NCBI RefSeq assembly: GCF_009936375.1
Contig: NZ_AP022332.1
Span: 3,504,501 to 3,568,500, forward strand
DNA: 64,000 nucleotides
Direction of reading: 5' to 3'
DNA from: Methylosinus sp. C49
GTDB lineage: Bacteria; Pseudomonadota; Alphaproteobacteria; Rhizobiales; Beijerinckiaceae
Shown here piece after piece: positions 17,408 to 27,578 of this stretch. A program made the position numbers and the translations under genes. Every line of letters begins with the position of its first letter. Position 1 is the stretch's first letter. The notes under the pieces are model-generated. The model made no database searches. It was not told the DNA's origin and saw nothing but the letters and a program-made list of their open reading frames with translations.

Positions 17408-17926
17408 TCAGTCGACGCCTGTCCACTCCCTCGCCAGCTCCTCCGCCCCCATCAGCCGCGCGAAGCAGGAGAGGAGCGGCAGCGCCGCGGCGCTCTCCTC
17501 CTTTCCGTCCAGCGGAGAGGGTGAGGCGTCCTTCACCACGATGATCGGATGGCCGGCGAGAAATCCGTCGATCGCGGTCTCCAGAGCGAGATCGCCGAGC
17601 GCGTCGCCGAGCAGAATCAGCAGCGGGCCGCCGAGGCCCTCGAACAGCCGCAGGAAGCCGGCGTCGCGCAGCAGCGACGGCGCCTCGGCGCGCAGCGAGG
17701 TCTCGCCCGCCGCCGCGTCGGCGGAGCCCGCCCGCTCCAAAGCGAGATCGCGCTCGACGAAGACGGTCGGCAGCCCGGCCGCCTCCCACCGTCGCAGCAG
17801 TCTCGCGCCGGCCGTTTCGAGAGCGCCAGGCTTTCGCGCCGTCCGCGGCTCGCGCAGATGGCGCGTCTCGGCGATGCAAACCAATATGGCCCTTGGTCGC
17901 GGGTCGAGGGTCGGCGATCGAAACAC
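17408..17926 (-). CDS. Isochorismatase-like fold protein, active site degenerate
   Basis: A 172-residue protein read from a GTG at 17926. The layout 'RAILVCIAETRHL', 'LRRWEAAGLPTVFVERD' and 'LLILLGDALGDLALETAIDG' with 'GHPIIVVKDASPS' follows the cysteine-hydrolase (isochorismatase) fold. Where catalytic members have a Cys just before the 'TAxDA' helix, this protein reads 'DALGDLALETAIDG', with no Cys. It is therefore probably non-catalytic, or a distant relative. Function unknown. Similarity is at fold-pattern level only. Confidence 0.45.
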   Translation of the reverse strand: MFRSPTLDPRPRAILVCIAETRHLREPRTARKPGALETAGARLLRRWEAAGLPTVFVERDLALERAGSADAAAGETSLRAEAPSLLRDAGFLRLFEGLGGPLLILLGDALGDLALETAIDGFLAGHPIIVVKDASPSPLDGKEESAAALPLLSCFARLMGAEELAREWTGVD

Positions 17927-18052
17927 AGTCGGATCCGTTCCAAAATGCGGCCTCGGCCGTCCGGCGGCCGTCGCCGGTCTTTCGATGCCTGCGTGAAATC
18001 TCGAATTTTACTACCTATGCATGAAGGGTAGCAGAGCCTGCGCCTCGCCGCA

Positions 18053-18742
18053 TCATCGCTCGCCCGTCGGCTCGCCTGTCGACTGGCCCGTAGCCTCGCC
18101 GTTGGGTTCGCTCTGGCCCCCTGCCTCGCGCTCGGCCCGCGGCGCCTGCACCAGCGACATGCGCACCAGCTCCGGCAGGCTGCCGGCCTGCATCTTGGCC
18201 ATCACATTGGCGCGATGCACCTCCACTGTGCGCACGCTTATGCCGAGCTCATGGGCGATGATCTTATTGGGCTGGCCCCGCAGCAGCGCGGCGAGCACCT
18301 CGTTCTCGCGGCTCGTCAGCGTAGTGAGCCGACGCTGAATCTCCTGCGCCTGCAGATCGCGCGCGCGCTTGCCGCTGTCATAGGCGAGCGCCTGGCGCAC
18401 GGCGGAGAGCAGCGATTCGTCGGTGAAGGGCTTTTCCAGAAGATCGAGCGCGCCTTCCTTCATCGCCTGCACGGCGAGCGGCACATCGGCATGGGCGGAG
18501 ATCACCACCACCGGCAGCGACAGCCCCATGTTCTTCACCTTCAGCAGCAGCTCTATGCCGGTCATCTCCGGCATGCGAACGTCGGTGACGATGCAGCCCG
18601 TGGCCGCGCGATCGACTCCGGCGAGAAAATCGACGGCCGATCCATGCGTCGTCACCTCATGGCCTTCGGTTCGCAACAGCAAGCGCAGCGCGTCGCGGAC
18701 GGCGGCGTCGTCGTCGATGACATGCACGGTCGGCTCGCTCAC
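18053..18742 (-). CDS. FixJ-type response regulator
   Basis: A 229-residue regulator with a receiver domain (VHVIDDDAAVRDALRLLL; phospho-acceptor Asp in 'CIVTDVRMPEMTG'; Lys in 'LEKPFTDE') and a LuxR-type helix-turn-helix ('LTSRENEVLAALLRG', 'ELGISVRTVEVHRANVM'). It starts at a GTG that overlaps the kinase stop (GTGA), so it is translationally coupled to the sensor. The C-terminal tail carries a short Gly/Thr/Glu repeat (TGQSTGEPTGER). It presumably activates target genes when phosphorylated by the adjacent kinase; targets are not visible here. Confidence 0.9.
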   Translation of the reverse strand: MSEPTVHVIDDDAAVRDALRLLLRTEGHEVTTHGSAVDFLAGVDRAATGCIVTDVRMPEMTGIELLLKVKNMGLSLPVVVISAHADVPLAVQAMKEGALDLLEKPFTDESLLSAVRQALAYDSGKRARDLQAQEIQRRLTTLTSRENEVLAALLRGQPNKIIAHELGISVRTVEVHRANVMAKMQAGSLPELVRMSLVQAPRAEREAGGQSEPNGEATGQSTGEPTGER

Positions 18743-21516
18743 TCTTCCTCCTCCATCGCGGCCAGCGGCAGCGTGAAGCTGAATGTCGCGCCACCGTCGC
18801 TATTGGGACCGGCCCAGATTTTTCCGTAATGCGCCTCGACGATGGAGCGCGCGATGGTGAGGCCGACTCCGAGACCATTCGCCTTCGTCGTCGCGAAGGG
18901 CTCGAAAAGGCTCGCGCGCGCTTCCTCGGAGAGGCCGGCGCCCGTATCGGCCACATCCACCCGCACCATCGATCGGCCGCAAAGCACGGTCGAGATCGTC
19001 ATCCGACGCGTGCGCGAAGCGCTCATCGCATCGCGCGCATTGCGCATGAGATTGACCAGCACCTGCTTGATCTGCACGCGATCGGCGAGAATGCGATCGT
19101 CGGCGGCGTCGAGGCGAAAGACGACATTTATGCCCGATTGCTTGGCTTCGACGATGACGAGCTCGTACGCCTCGTCGAGAATGTCGTGCAAATTCTGCAG
19201 CGTCTTGTCCGGCTCGCCGCGCGAGATGAACTCGCGCAAATGCGCGATGATCTGGCCGGCGCGCACGATCTGCGTCGCGGCGTTGTCGAGCGCGTCCTCC
19301 ACATTGGCGGGGCGCTGCTCGACCGGCATTTGCAGCAGGCGGCGCGCCGCCTTCAGATAGATGGCCGTGGCCGAGAGCGGCTGATTGAGCTCATGCGCGA
19401 GGCCGGCCGCGAGCTCGCCCACCGCGTCCAGCCGCTCGGCGTGCAGCTTCTGCATGCGCGCCTCGATCTTGCGACGCTCGGTAAGGTCGCGGATGAAAGC
19501 GATATAGAGCCGGCATCCATGATAGGAGGCTTCGCTGACCGCGAGGTCGACGGGAAACAGCCCGCCGTCCTTGCGACGGCCCTGCGTCTCCACGACATTG
19601 CCGAGCGACTCGCGCCCTTCCATGAAGCAGGCGCCGGCGCCGGCCTTGCGACCACCGAAGAGACGCACCGGCACCAGAGTCTCGACATGCGCGCCGATCG
19701 CCTCCGCCTTCGCATATCCGAACATGCGCACGGCGGCGGAGTTGAGCGATTGGATCGCGCCTTTCTCGTCGACGGTGAGGATGGCGTCATGCGCCCCCTC
19801 CACCGTGGCGTAGAGACGCGCCTCCTTATCAACCAGCGCCTGCTCTATGCGCTTGCGCTCGGTGACGTCCTGCAGATAGCCGTGCCACAGAGTCGCGCCA
19901 TCGGGCTCGCGCGTCGGCTTCGATTGCGCGTCCACCCAAATCCAGCCCTTGCGCGGATGATTATAGCGGTAGCTCTCGCGCCATACGCTCATCGAGCGCG
20001 CCGATTCGGCGATGCTGGCGAGCACGCGCGGCAGATCGTCGGCATGGACGCGCGCGAACTTGCCGTCGACTCCCTGCCGCAATGTCTCGGCGTCCATGCC
20101 ATAAATGTCTTCCACATTGGGCGAGGCGTAGGGCATGGAGGCCTTGCCGTCGGGGCCGAGCCGATAAGAGGCGATGAGGCCGGGCACCGAGGCGGCGACG
20201 CCGGCGAGCTGATCGGCGAGCCGCGCCTTCTCGCGCAATTCGGACTCGATCGCCTTTTTCTCGGTGATGTCGCTGACGACGCCGATGAGCCGCACGGCGC
20301 GGCCGTTCTCGATCAAGGCCTGAGCGCGACACGCGATCCAGCGCAGCGCGCCGTCGCGCTTTCTGTGAATGCGAAACTCCGCCTGATAACGCCCCTCGCC
20401 GTGCGGATCGATCGCCGAGCGCACTGATTGGCGCACCGACGCGACGTCATCCTCGTGCACGATGGCGAAGATCACCTCCGGCGAGAGCGGCTGATCGGCG
20501 AGAAAGCCATAGATCTCGCGATATTTCTGATCGGCCTCGGTGACGCCCGCGGCGATGTCGTATTCCCAGCAGCCGATTGCGCCGGCCGCGAGCGCGAGAC
20601 GCAGGCGCTCATTGCTGCGCCGCAGAGAATCCTCGATCTCGCGACGATCGGTCACATCGATGGCGGCGCCGATCGCGCGCGTCGCGACGACGCCGCGCGA
20701 GGTGCGGCGGAACTCGAATTGTCCGGCGAGGGCGATCCAACGCAGAGCGCCGTCCATGCGCCTGATGCGCATCTCATGGCTCCACTCGCCATTCTTGGCG
20801 CCCGCGCACGCCTCGAGAAACTTGCGCTCGAAATCGCCTTTGTCCGCCTCGAGCAGCAGTGCGCCCGCCTCGGAGAAGCAGAGCGTCTGATCCGGCGCCA
20901 ATCCGAGAATCTCGTGCATGGTGACGGAGAAGCGGCTCGTCCCGCCGACGAGATCGACGTCGAAAGTGCCGACGCCGCCGGCGGCCACTGCGAGCCGCGA
21001 CCACTTCTCGCGCTCGCGCAACGCCTCATTGGCGGCGAAGGAGCGCTCCATCCATTTCATCTGCGTGAGATCGGTGACGATGGCGAGGCGCGGCCGCGCA
21101 TCCTCGGCCGGCGCGCCCAGCTCGACGCTCGCCGACAGCAGAGAGCCGTCGGCGCGCCGAATCTCGAACTCGCGGCTCGCCGCCTCCGTCGTCGCGAAGA
21201 AGGCGGCGAAGCGCTCGCCCTGATCGGGCGCGATATGATCGAGAATGCTGTCGCCGATCAGCTGCGCCGCCGGGCGGCCGATCATCTCGCGAAACTGGCG
21301 ATTGCAATGCAGGATGACGCCATCGGGCGAAAGCTCGATCGAGCCTTCGCGCATCTGCTCGAGAAGGCGACGGCAGAAATGCTCGGTCGCCTCGCGTGAC
21401 GCTCGGGACGCAGCCGGCGCCCTTCGCGCGCCGAGACGCTCGCCGCTCTGTCCGGCCTCGAGAAGAAGCCGCCGCAGATCCTCGAGATCTTGAAGCTGAT
21501 CGCCCTGTTCGTCCAC
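18739..21516 (-). CDS. Multi-PAS sensor histidine kinase, FixL-like
   Basis: About 925 residues from GTG 21516 (preceded by GGGGAGAGGAAG). Five PAS/PAC modules follow one another, then a HisKA domain (GLAHELNQPLSATAIYLKAA), and an HATPase ('LVNLMRNARDAM', 'VADTGAGL', 'NGLGVGLTIARSIVEAHYG'). No membrane segment is seen, so it is cytoplasmic. The last PAS and the HisKA are closest to FixL, but the region where FixL has its haem-ligand His (R-H-x-H-D type) reads 'VRLFGGRKAGAGACF', without His. A haem-based O2 sensor is therefore unlikely. It partners the FixJ-type regulator. Confidence 0.9.
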   Translation of the reverse strand: MDEQGDQLQDLEDLRRLLLEAGQSGERLGARRAPAASRASREATEHFCRRLLEQMREGSIELSPDGVILHCNRQFREMIGRPAAQLIGDSILDHIAPDQGERFAAFFATTEAASREFEIRRADGSLLSASVELGAPAEDARPRLAIVTDLTQMKWMERSFAANEALREREKWSRLAVAAGGVGTFDVDLVGGTSRFSVTMHEILGLAPDQTLCFSEAGALLLEADKGDFERKFLEACAGAKNGEWSHEMRIRRMDGALRWIALAGQFEFRRTSRGVVATRAIGAAIDVTDRREIEDSLRRSNERLRLALAAGAIGCWEYDIAAGVTEADQKYREIYGFLADQPLSPEVIFAIVHEDDVASVRQSVRSAIDPHGEGRYQAEFRIHRKRDGALRWIACRAQALIENGRAVRLIGVVSDITEKKAIESELREKARLADQLAGVAASVPGLIASYRLGPDGKASMPYASPNVEDIYGMDAETLRQGVDGKFARVHADDLPRVLASIAESARSMSVWRESYRYNHPRKGWIWVDAQSKPTREPDGATLWHGYLQDVTERKRIEQALVDKEARLYATVEGAHDAILTVDEKGAIQSLNSAAVRMFGYAKAEAIGAHVETLVPVRLFGGRKAGAGACFMEGRESLGNVVETQGRRKDGGLFPVDLAVSEASYHGCRLYIAFIRDLTERRKIEARMQKLHAERLDAVGELAAGLAHELNQPLSATAIYLKAARRLLQMPVEQRPANVEDALDNAATQIVRAGQIIAHLREFISRGEPDKTLQNLHDILDEAYELVIVEAKQSGINVVFRLDAADDRILADRVQIKQVLVNLMRNARDAMSASRTRRMTISTVLCGRSMVRVDVADTGAGLSEEARASLFEPFATTKANGLGVGLTIARSIVEAHYGKIWAGPNSDGGATFSFTLPLAAMEEEE

Positions 21517-21763
21517 CGGCTTCCTCTCCCCTTCCAAGACGCGGGCGTCATGGGGCGCCCGAGCCGGGAAGGTCCTTCCCGCCACGGCGCGGCTGCAGGC
21601 CGCGCGAATTTGCGGACGTCGCGTTCGAGCCGTCGGCGACGCGCTTCAGAGGCGAAAGCTCGCGCCTCGCTTAGGGATTCGGTGGCTTGTAAGGCAGGCG
21701 CGGCCGGCCGGCTTCCTGTGGAAACTACTTAGCGCGCTCTTTTGCTCTACTATGCCGCGCACG

Positions 21764-21799
21764 CAAAAAAATATGCGCCAGATCAATCATCTGGCGCAT
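21764..21799 (-). terminator. Rho-independent terminator of the globin-coupled chemoreceptor
   Basis: A perfect 11-bp stem (ATGCGCCAGAT/ATCTGGCGCAT, 21773-21783 with 21789-21799, loop 5 nt). Read leftward, the direction of the chemoreceptor gene, it is followed at once by a run of T's (plus-strand A's at 21765-21771). It lies 43 bp past the gene end. Confidence 0.85.
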
Positions 21800-21841
21800 A
21801 CTGTCAAGAAGCGGTCTCTAATCGATCGCGCTGCGGCGCGG

Positions 21842-23449
21842 TCAGAACTCTTCCCAGCCCTCATCCGTGGCGGAAGCCGAGGCGCCGCGCCCGCCGGCGG
21901 ATGCGACGCGCCGGCGCGCCGGCGCCGCCTCGACGCGCCGCTCGCTCGCGCGCGGAGCGGCCGCCGGACGCGCGCTCTCGCCGCGCTCGATGCGGAAAAC
22001 GGAGATGAGGCTCGCGAGCTCTTCCGCCTCATGGCTGAGGCTGTGGCTCGCCGCAGTCGTCTCCTCGACCATTGTAGCGTTCTGCTGCGTCATGCTGTCG
22101 AGCTGGCCGACGGCGCGATTGACCTCGGTGAGGCCCGTGGCCTGCTCGCGCGAGCCGGCGGCGATATCGGTGACGACGCGGCTCACCTCGCCGACCTGCG
22201 AGACGATGCGCTCCAGCGCAGCGCCTGTCTCCGTCACCAGCACCACGCCATTCTCGACCTGCGAGGTCGAGGCGGCGATCAGCGCCTTGATCTCCTTGGC
22301 CGCTTCGGCCGAGCGCTGCGCCAGCGCGCGCACTTCCGAGGCGACGACGGCGAAGCCGCGTCCCGCCTCGCCCGCGCGCGCCGCCTCGACGCCGGCGTTG
22401 AGCGCGAGGAGATTGGTCTGGAAGGCGATCTCGTCGATGACGCCGATGATCTTGCCGATGTCACGCGTCGAATTCTCGATGCGCCGCATCGCCTCCACGG
22501 CGTCGCGGACAATGGCGCCGCCCTTCTCGGCGTCGGAGCGCGTCACATCGAAGACCTCGCTCGCATGGCGCGTGCTGTCGGCGGTCTTGTTCACCGTCGC
22601 GGTGATCTCCTCGAGCGCGGCGGCCGTCTCCTCGAGATTGGCGGCCTGCGCCTCGGTGCGGCGCGCGAGATTGTCGGACGCCTTGGCGATCTCGACGCTC
22701 GACGAGCGGATCGCGCTCGCCGACGCGCCCACATCGGCGAAGGCGGCGCCGAGCTTGGCGGCCGCATTGTTGAAATCTTCCTTGATCTTGTCGAAGCCGC
22801 CGTCGAGCTTGTCGACGACGCGGCGCTGCAGATCGCCGCGCGCCAGCTCCTCGAGCGCATGCGCCATGATGTCGAGCGCATGGCGCTGATGCGCCTCGGC
22901 CTCCGCGCGCTGCGCCTCGGCGGTGCGGCGCTCCTCGCGCAGAACGTCGAGATAAACGGACACCGAGAGATTCATGTCGAGGAAGACGGCCTTGGCGAGC
23001 GCGGCGACGCAGCGGGAGGTGCGATCGACGCGCGCCTTGCCGGCGAGCATGGAGCCCGAGAGATTGTCCTCGACAATGGCCTGAATGAGACGCTCGGTGA
23101 TGAGCGCATAGGCGGAGATATAGAAGCTCGGCTCCAAGCCGATGCGGGCGTGCGCCTGGCCGACGGCCGTCACCATGCGCACATATTCCGCGCCGAACTC
23201 GGCCTCGGTGATCTGCGCCCAATGGCGCATCTGAGCGGATTTCGCCGCCGCCATATGGCGCTCGTCCGAGAAGAAGCCGCGCAACTTCGCGTCGCCGCGA
23301 ACCTTCTCGTAGAAAGCGTCGAGAGCCGGGCCGAGAGCCTTGGAGATGACGGGCTTGGCCTGGCGCAATGCGCCACGGGCCGCCTCATTCATGTCCATGA
23401 ACGCCAAACTGTCGTCCAGAGACGAGCTGCTCTTCGAAGACTCGGCCAT
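21842..23449 (-). CDS. Globin-coupled methyl-accepting chemotaxis protein (HemAT-like)
   Basis: A 535-residue soluble chemoreceptor. Residues about 15-170 form a protoglobin-type sensor domain ([18 protein letters not shown]; likely proximal haem His in '[19 protein letters not shown]'). A short linker leads to the signalling domain with the hallmark '[20 protein letters not shown]' and '[19 protein letters not shown]'. It ends in EGWEEF, a C-terminal aromatic pentapeptide of the NWETF type that tethers CheR/CheB. The ATG at 23449 (GGGAG six nt upstream) is preferred to 23476. It probably senses oxygen for taxis. No che genes are in the window. Confidence 0.92.
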   Translation of the reverse strand: MAESSKSSSSLDDSLAFMDMNEAARGALRQAKPVISKALGPALDAFYEKVRGDAKLRGFFSDERHMAAAKSAQMRHWAQITEAEFGAEYVRMVTAVGQAHARIGLEPSFYISAYALITERLIQAIVEDNLSGSMLAGKARVDRTSRCVAALAKAVFLDMNLSVSVYLDVLREERRTAEAQRAEAEAHQRHALDIMAHALEELARGDLQRRVVDKLDGGFDKIKEDFNNAAAKLGAAFADVGASASAIRSSSVEIAKASDNLARRTEAQAANLEETAAALEEITATVNKTADSTRHASEVFDVTRSDAEKGGAIVRDAVEAMRRIENSTRDIGKIIGVIDEIAFQTNLLALNAGVEAARAGEAGRGFAVVASEVRALAQRSAEAAKEIKALIAASTSQVENGVVLVTETGAALERIVSQVGEVSRVVTDIAAGSREQATGLTEVNRAVGQLDSMTQQNATMVEETTAASHSLSHEAEELASLISVFRIERGESARPAAAPRASERRVEAAPARRRVASAGGRGASASATDEGWEEF

Positions 23450-23696
23450 CTTTTGCTCCCGCAATTCGTTAACCATCGGGCGCGCCGCCTCCGCGAATCA
23501 AATTCGCGCGCTCCCGTGCTTACGGATTAAGCGATATGGGAAGTTTCGGCATTACTAACATGTCACAATTCGTCATTGCATCGCACAGTCCTGTGGCGCT
23601 GAAACATTATCACATCAGTAAAATATTGGACGTCAGTTCGAGACAAGCTCGCCTCGCTAGTCGAAATCTTCGTCCCTCTGCGTCGAGGCTAGCTCG

Positions 23697-26228
23697 TTGA
23701 AATCGAAACAGCAGAAACGACATTTGGCCACCGCGCCGCGGCCCGCCGATGCGAGCGAATTGCTCGCCGATCTCATGGCCAGCCTGCGAGCGGACGATCT
23801 CGCGACCGCTGTGCGTAAAATCGACGCATCCCGCGCGCTCGTCGACGGCCACGCCTTCGCGAGCTATCTCGCCGGCCTCGTCCGCGTCTCGCTCGGACAG
23901 GATGATGCGGCAATCGACCATTTCGGCAAAGCGATCGCGATCGAGCCCGATCATGCGCAGGCGCTCTATGGCCGCGCGGTGGCGCTGCAAAAGTCTGGAC
24001 GGCCACAGGCCGCGATCGCCGATCACGCGCGATCGCTGCGGCTCGATCCCGGCAATGTCGAGGGTTGGCTGAATTACGGCGTCGCGCTGCAATTGACGGG
24101 ACGCAGCGCCGAGGCCGTCGACGCCTATGGGCAATTGCTGACGCGCGCGCCCGGCCATGCGCAGGGCTTCGCCAATCGCGGCCTCTCGCTGCATGCGATC
24201 GGCGAGGATGCGCGCGCGATCGAAGATTACGACCGCGCCATCGCGCTTCTTCCCGGCGATCCCGCGCCGCTGCGCAACAAGGCGGTCTCGCTCGCGCGCC
24301 TCGCGCGCCATGAGGAAGCGCTCGATTGCTTCGCGCGCGCCTTCGCGCTCGATCCCACATGTCTCGACGCCGCCGATGGCGCGCTCGCGGCGCTCGTCGC
24401 CTTGCGCCTCTTCGAGGAGGCCGTCTCCTTCTGCGACACGGTGCTGAGCCTTTCGCCCGACCATGTTCCGGCGCTGCTGACCAAGGCCAATGCGCTGCAC
24501 GAAACCAAGCGCTACGCCGCCGCCCTCGCAATATTCGACGCAGCCCTCTCGCGCGCGCCGCAGGACCCGAAGCTGCTGACCAATCGCGGCATGTGCCTGT
24601 TCGAGCTCGGCCGGCTCGAGGAGGCGCAGTCTTGCGCGCTCGCCGCCATCGCCGCCGATCCGACCTTCGCGCTCGCCTGGCGCTGTCGCGGCATGGTGGA
24701 GATGCGCCGCTCCGATCTCGATAACGCCCTCGCCTCCTTCGACGCGGCGCTGCGCCTCGTCGATGATGAGCCGGACGTTCATTGCGGCCGCGGCATCGTG
24801 CTGAAGGAGCTCGGCCGCTTCGACGAGGCGCACGCGCAATTTGACCGCGCGCTCGCGATCGATCCGCGCCATGCGGAGACGAAAGCCAACAAGGGCACGC
24901 TGCTGCTGCTGCGCGGCGAGTTCGCGGAGGGCCTCGATCTGTTCGAGCATCGCTGGGTGCTCGACGATCGCCCCAAGACAGAGATCGCCTATCGTTGGCC
25001 GGAATGGCGCGGCGAGCCGCTGGCCGGCAAATCCATTCTCATTCTCGACGAGGCGGGCCTCGGCGACGCGCTGCAATTCATTCGCTATGCGCCTCTGCTG
25101 GCGAAGGCCGGCGCGAAAGTCGCCTATCATTGCCGCCCTGCCCTGCTGCGCCTGATGCGCGGCCTCGGCGAGAATGTCGAGATCATCGCCGCTCCGACGC
25201 CAGATGCGGCCTATGACTATTGCGTCACTCTGTGCAGCCTGCCGCGCGCCTTCGGCACGCGCGCGGAGACGATACCGGGCGAGGCCTATCTTTCCGCGGA
25301 GCCGGAGCGCGTCGCGATGTGGCGCGAGCGTCTCGCCGGAGAAGGATTGAAGGTCGGAATCGCCTGGCAGGGGAGCGCGCATTCGCGCTCCGACCATGCG
25401 CGCGCCGCGCCGCTATCGGCCTTCGCGCCGCTCGGCGCCATCGCCGGCGTGCGGCTCTATAGTCTGCAGAAGAATTTCGGCGCCGATCAATTGCGCGACG
25501 CGCCGATGCGCGTCATGTCCTTCGGCGAGGATTTCGACTCCGGCGCCGACGCTTTCGTCGATACGGCGGCCGTCATCGAGAACCTCGATCTCGTCGTGAC
25601 GATCGACACATCCATAGCCCATCTCGCCGGCGCGCTCGGCAAGCCGGTATGGATCGCGATCAAGCATGCGCCGGAATGGCGCTGGCAATTGGAGCGCGAG
25701 GACAGCCCCTGGTATCGCAGCGCGCGGCTGTTCCGTCAGGAGAAGCGCGGCGATTGGAGCGACGTCTTCGCGCGCATGGCGCAGGAATTGGAATCGCTCG
25801 CCGCGCCGCGCCGAAAGGCGGCGGAGGCGGACGCCATTCTCATCCCGGGCTCGGTCGGCGAGCTCATCGACCGCATCACCATCCTCGAGATAAAGGCGCG
25901 CAAGATCGCCGACGCCGAAAAGCTCGCCAATGTGGCGCGCGAGCTCGCTCTGCTACAGGGACTGCGCGAGGAGCGCGGCTTTATCGGCGGCGCGCTGGAT
26001 GCGCTGGCGCGCGAGCTCGAGGAGACCAATCTCGCGCTGTGGAACATTGAAGACGATATTCGCAATTGCGAGAAGCGGGGCGATTTCGGGCCGCAATTCA
26101 TCGCGCTGGCGCGTAGCGTCTATCAGCGCAACGACCATCGCGCGGCGCTGAAGAAGCGCATCAATCTCGCCTGCGGATCTCTGATCGTGGAAGAGAAATC
26201 CTACGACGAGGCCCCGCGCGCCTCGTGA
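23697..26228 (+). CDS. TPR protein fused to a glycosyltransferase-like domain and DUF6165
   Basis: An 843-residue protein with three parts. Residues about 25-420 are tandem TPR repeats ('AIDHFGKAIAIEPDHAQALY', 'AIEDYDRAIALLPGDPAPLR'). Residues about 430-700 resemble GT9/GT41-type nucleotide-sugar folds ('LDEAGLGDALQFIRYAPLL', 'TIDTSIAHLAGALGKPVW'). Residues about 715-835 are a DUF6165-like helical domain (IPGSVGELIDRITILEIKA). Start is a TTG at 23697. It may glycosylate proteins or surface polysaccharide, but substrate and donor are unknown. It is divergent from the chemoreceptor. Confidence 0.8.
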   Translation: MKSKQQKRHLATAPRPADASELLADLMASLRADDLATAVRKIDASRALVDGHAFASYLAGLVRVSLGQDDAAIDHFGKAIAIEPDHAQALYGRAVALQKSGRPQAAIADHARSLRLDPGNVEGWLNYGVALQLTGRSAEAVDAYGQLLTRAPGHAQGFANRGLSLHAIGEDARAIEDYDRAIALLPGDPAPLRNKAVSLARLARHEEALDCFARAFALDPTCLDAADGALAALVALRLFEEAVSFCDTVLSLSPDHVPALLTKANALHETKRYAAALAIFDAALSRAPQDPKLLTNRGMCLFELGRLEEAQSCALAAIAADPTFALAWRCRGMVEMRRSDLDNALASFDAALRLVDDEPDVHCGRGIVLKELGRFDEAHAQFDRALAIDPRHAETKANKGTLLLLRGEFAEGLDLFEHRWVLDDRPKTEIAYRWPEWRGEPLAGKSILILDEAGLGDALQFIRYAPLLAKAGAKVAYHCRPALLRLMRGLGENVEIIAAPTPDAAYDYCVTLCSLPRAFGTRAETIPGEAYLSAEPERVAMWRERLAGEGLKVGIAWQGSAHSRSDHARAAPLSAFAPLGAIAGVRLYSLQKNFGADQLRDAPMRVMSFGEDFDSGADAFVDTAAVIENLDLVVTIDTSIAHLAGALGKPVWIAIKHAPEWRWQLEREDSPWYRSARLFRQEKRGDWSDVFARMAQELESLAAPRRKAAEADAILIPGSVGELIDRITILEIKARKIADAEKLANVARELALLQGLREERGFIGGALDALARELEETNLALWNIEDDIRNCEKRGDFGPQFIALARSVYQRNDHRAALKKRINLACGSLIVEEKSYDEAPRAS

Positions 26229-26246
26229 GCTTTCGCTGGCGACTGG

Positions 26247-27578
26247 TCAGATGCCGCTCGACCTCGACGAGAATTCGAAACCTTCGATCAGCATGGGCGG
26301 GGCCGAGATCGCCGCGCCGCCCATCTCGGTCTTCACGCGCTCGCTCGCGCCGATCGCCGCTATGCGCGAGAAGGCGCCGTGAAGATTCTCGTTGAAGCGC
26401 ATGTTGCGCACGGGCGCGACGATCTCGCCATTCTCGATGAGGAAATTGCCGTCGCGCGTCAGCCCGGTGAGCAGCAGGCCGCGCGGCTCCACCATATTCG
26501 TGTACCAGAAACGCGTCACCAATATGCCGCGCCGCACGCCGCGGATCATCTCCTCGAGGCTCGTCGCGCCGCCGGCGACGGTGAAATTATGCGCCGCCGG
26601 AATGGCGTCTGCGCCGGTCTTCTGCGCCCAATAGCGCGGGCGCGCGAGCGTCTTCAGCACGCCCTTGTCCACCCACAGCCGCGCCTCTTGCGCGAGCCCT
26701 TCCTCGCCGAAGGGCGCCTCCGGCGCGATCGGGTCGCGCGGATCGGAGCGCATGGAGAAATCGGCGCTGAACAGAGCGTCGCCGAGCTTGGTGCCGCCCC
26801 CGGCGCGCGAGAAGAAGCTGCGGCCCTCGTCGGCCGGGCGGGCGCGGAGCATCCATATCAGCCATTGCGCGAGCTCGCCCACCGCCGTCGGCTCCAATAT
26901 CACCGTATAGCGTCCGGGCTCGAGATCGAGCGGCTCCTCGTCGCGCGCCGCCTTCAACGCGGCGCGGCGCCCGATGTCGGCGGGATTGAGCTGCGCGACC
27001 GAAAAATGGCGAGCGCCGGCCCAGCCGGACCAGCCGTCGCTCTTTTGGCGCGCGGTGGTCGAGAGATCGACGAAGCTCTCGCGATCATAGGCGAAGAGTC
27101 CGGCGCTCGAGGCCAGCGCCGAAAAGCGGCGGCCGGCCGCCGCGCAGCCGAACATGTTCACGCCTCGCGCCGTCCCCTCGGCGACGACGCACGCGGTCGC
27201 CTCGGCGAGAAAGCGAAGATCGAGCGCTCCGGTCGCCTCGTCATAGCGGGCGCTCTCGGGATAGGTTTGCGCGCCGAGCGGCGGCAGAAATTCGGGGTCC
27301 GCCGGCAAGAGGCGCGCGATCTCCTCCGAGCGCGCCACGGCGCGGGCGAGCTCCTCCCATTCGAGCCCGCCGACCGAAACCGAGCCGACCCGCCCGCCGA
27401 TATGCGATTCTATACGCGTGCTTACGCGCGCCGTCGCGACATTGGTGGTGACGCCGCCGCCGGCGAAGCGCAGGCTCTGCGCCTCCTCGCCGTCGATACG
27501 GATCACGCAGGACTCCGCCGCGGACAGGGACCGCAAACGATCGGCGAGGGCGAGTGCGTCGTCTCGCGTCAGGAACAT
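26247..27578 (-). CDS. tldE: TldE/PmbA-family metallopeptidase subunit
   Basis: A 443-residue TldD/TldE-family protein ('DIGRRAALKAARDEEPLDLE', 'GRYTVILEPTAVGELAQWL', 'GARHFSVAQL'). It lacks the HExxxH zinc motif and so corresponds to the non-catalytic TldE/PmbA partner, which with TldD makes a heterodimeric protease acting on small peptides (microcin and CcdA processing in E. coli). Its partner tldD lies in the same direction but 5.2 kb upstream, with a complete sigma/FecR/TonB-receptor cassette between them on the opposite strand. Confidence 0.9.
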   Translation of the reverse strand: MFLTRDDALALADRLRSLSAAESCVIRIDGEEAQSLRFAGGGVTTNVATARVSTRIESHIGGRVGSVSVGGLEWEELARAVARSEEIARLLPADPEFLPPLGAQTYPESARYDEATGALDLRFLAEATACVVAEGTARGVNMFGCAAAGRRFSALASSAGLFAYDRESFVDLSTTARQKSDGWSGWAGARHFSVAQLNPADIGRRAALKAARDEEPLDLEPGRYTVILEPTAVGELAQWLIWMLRARPADEGRSFFSRAGGGTKLGDALFSADFSMRSDPRDPIAPEAPFGEEGLAQEARLWVDKGVLKTLARPRYWAQKTGADAIPAAHNFTVAGGATSLEEMIRGVRRGILVTRFWYTNMVEPRGLLLTGLTRDGNFLIENGEIVAPVRNMRFNENLHGAFSRIAAIGASERVKTEMGGAAISAPPMLIEGFEFSSRSSGI

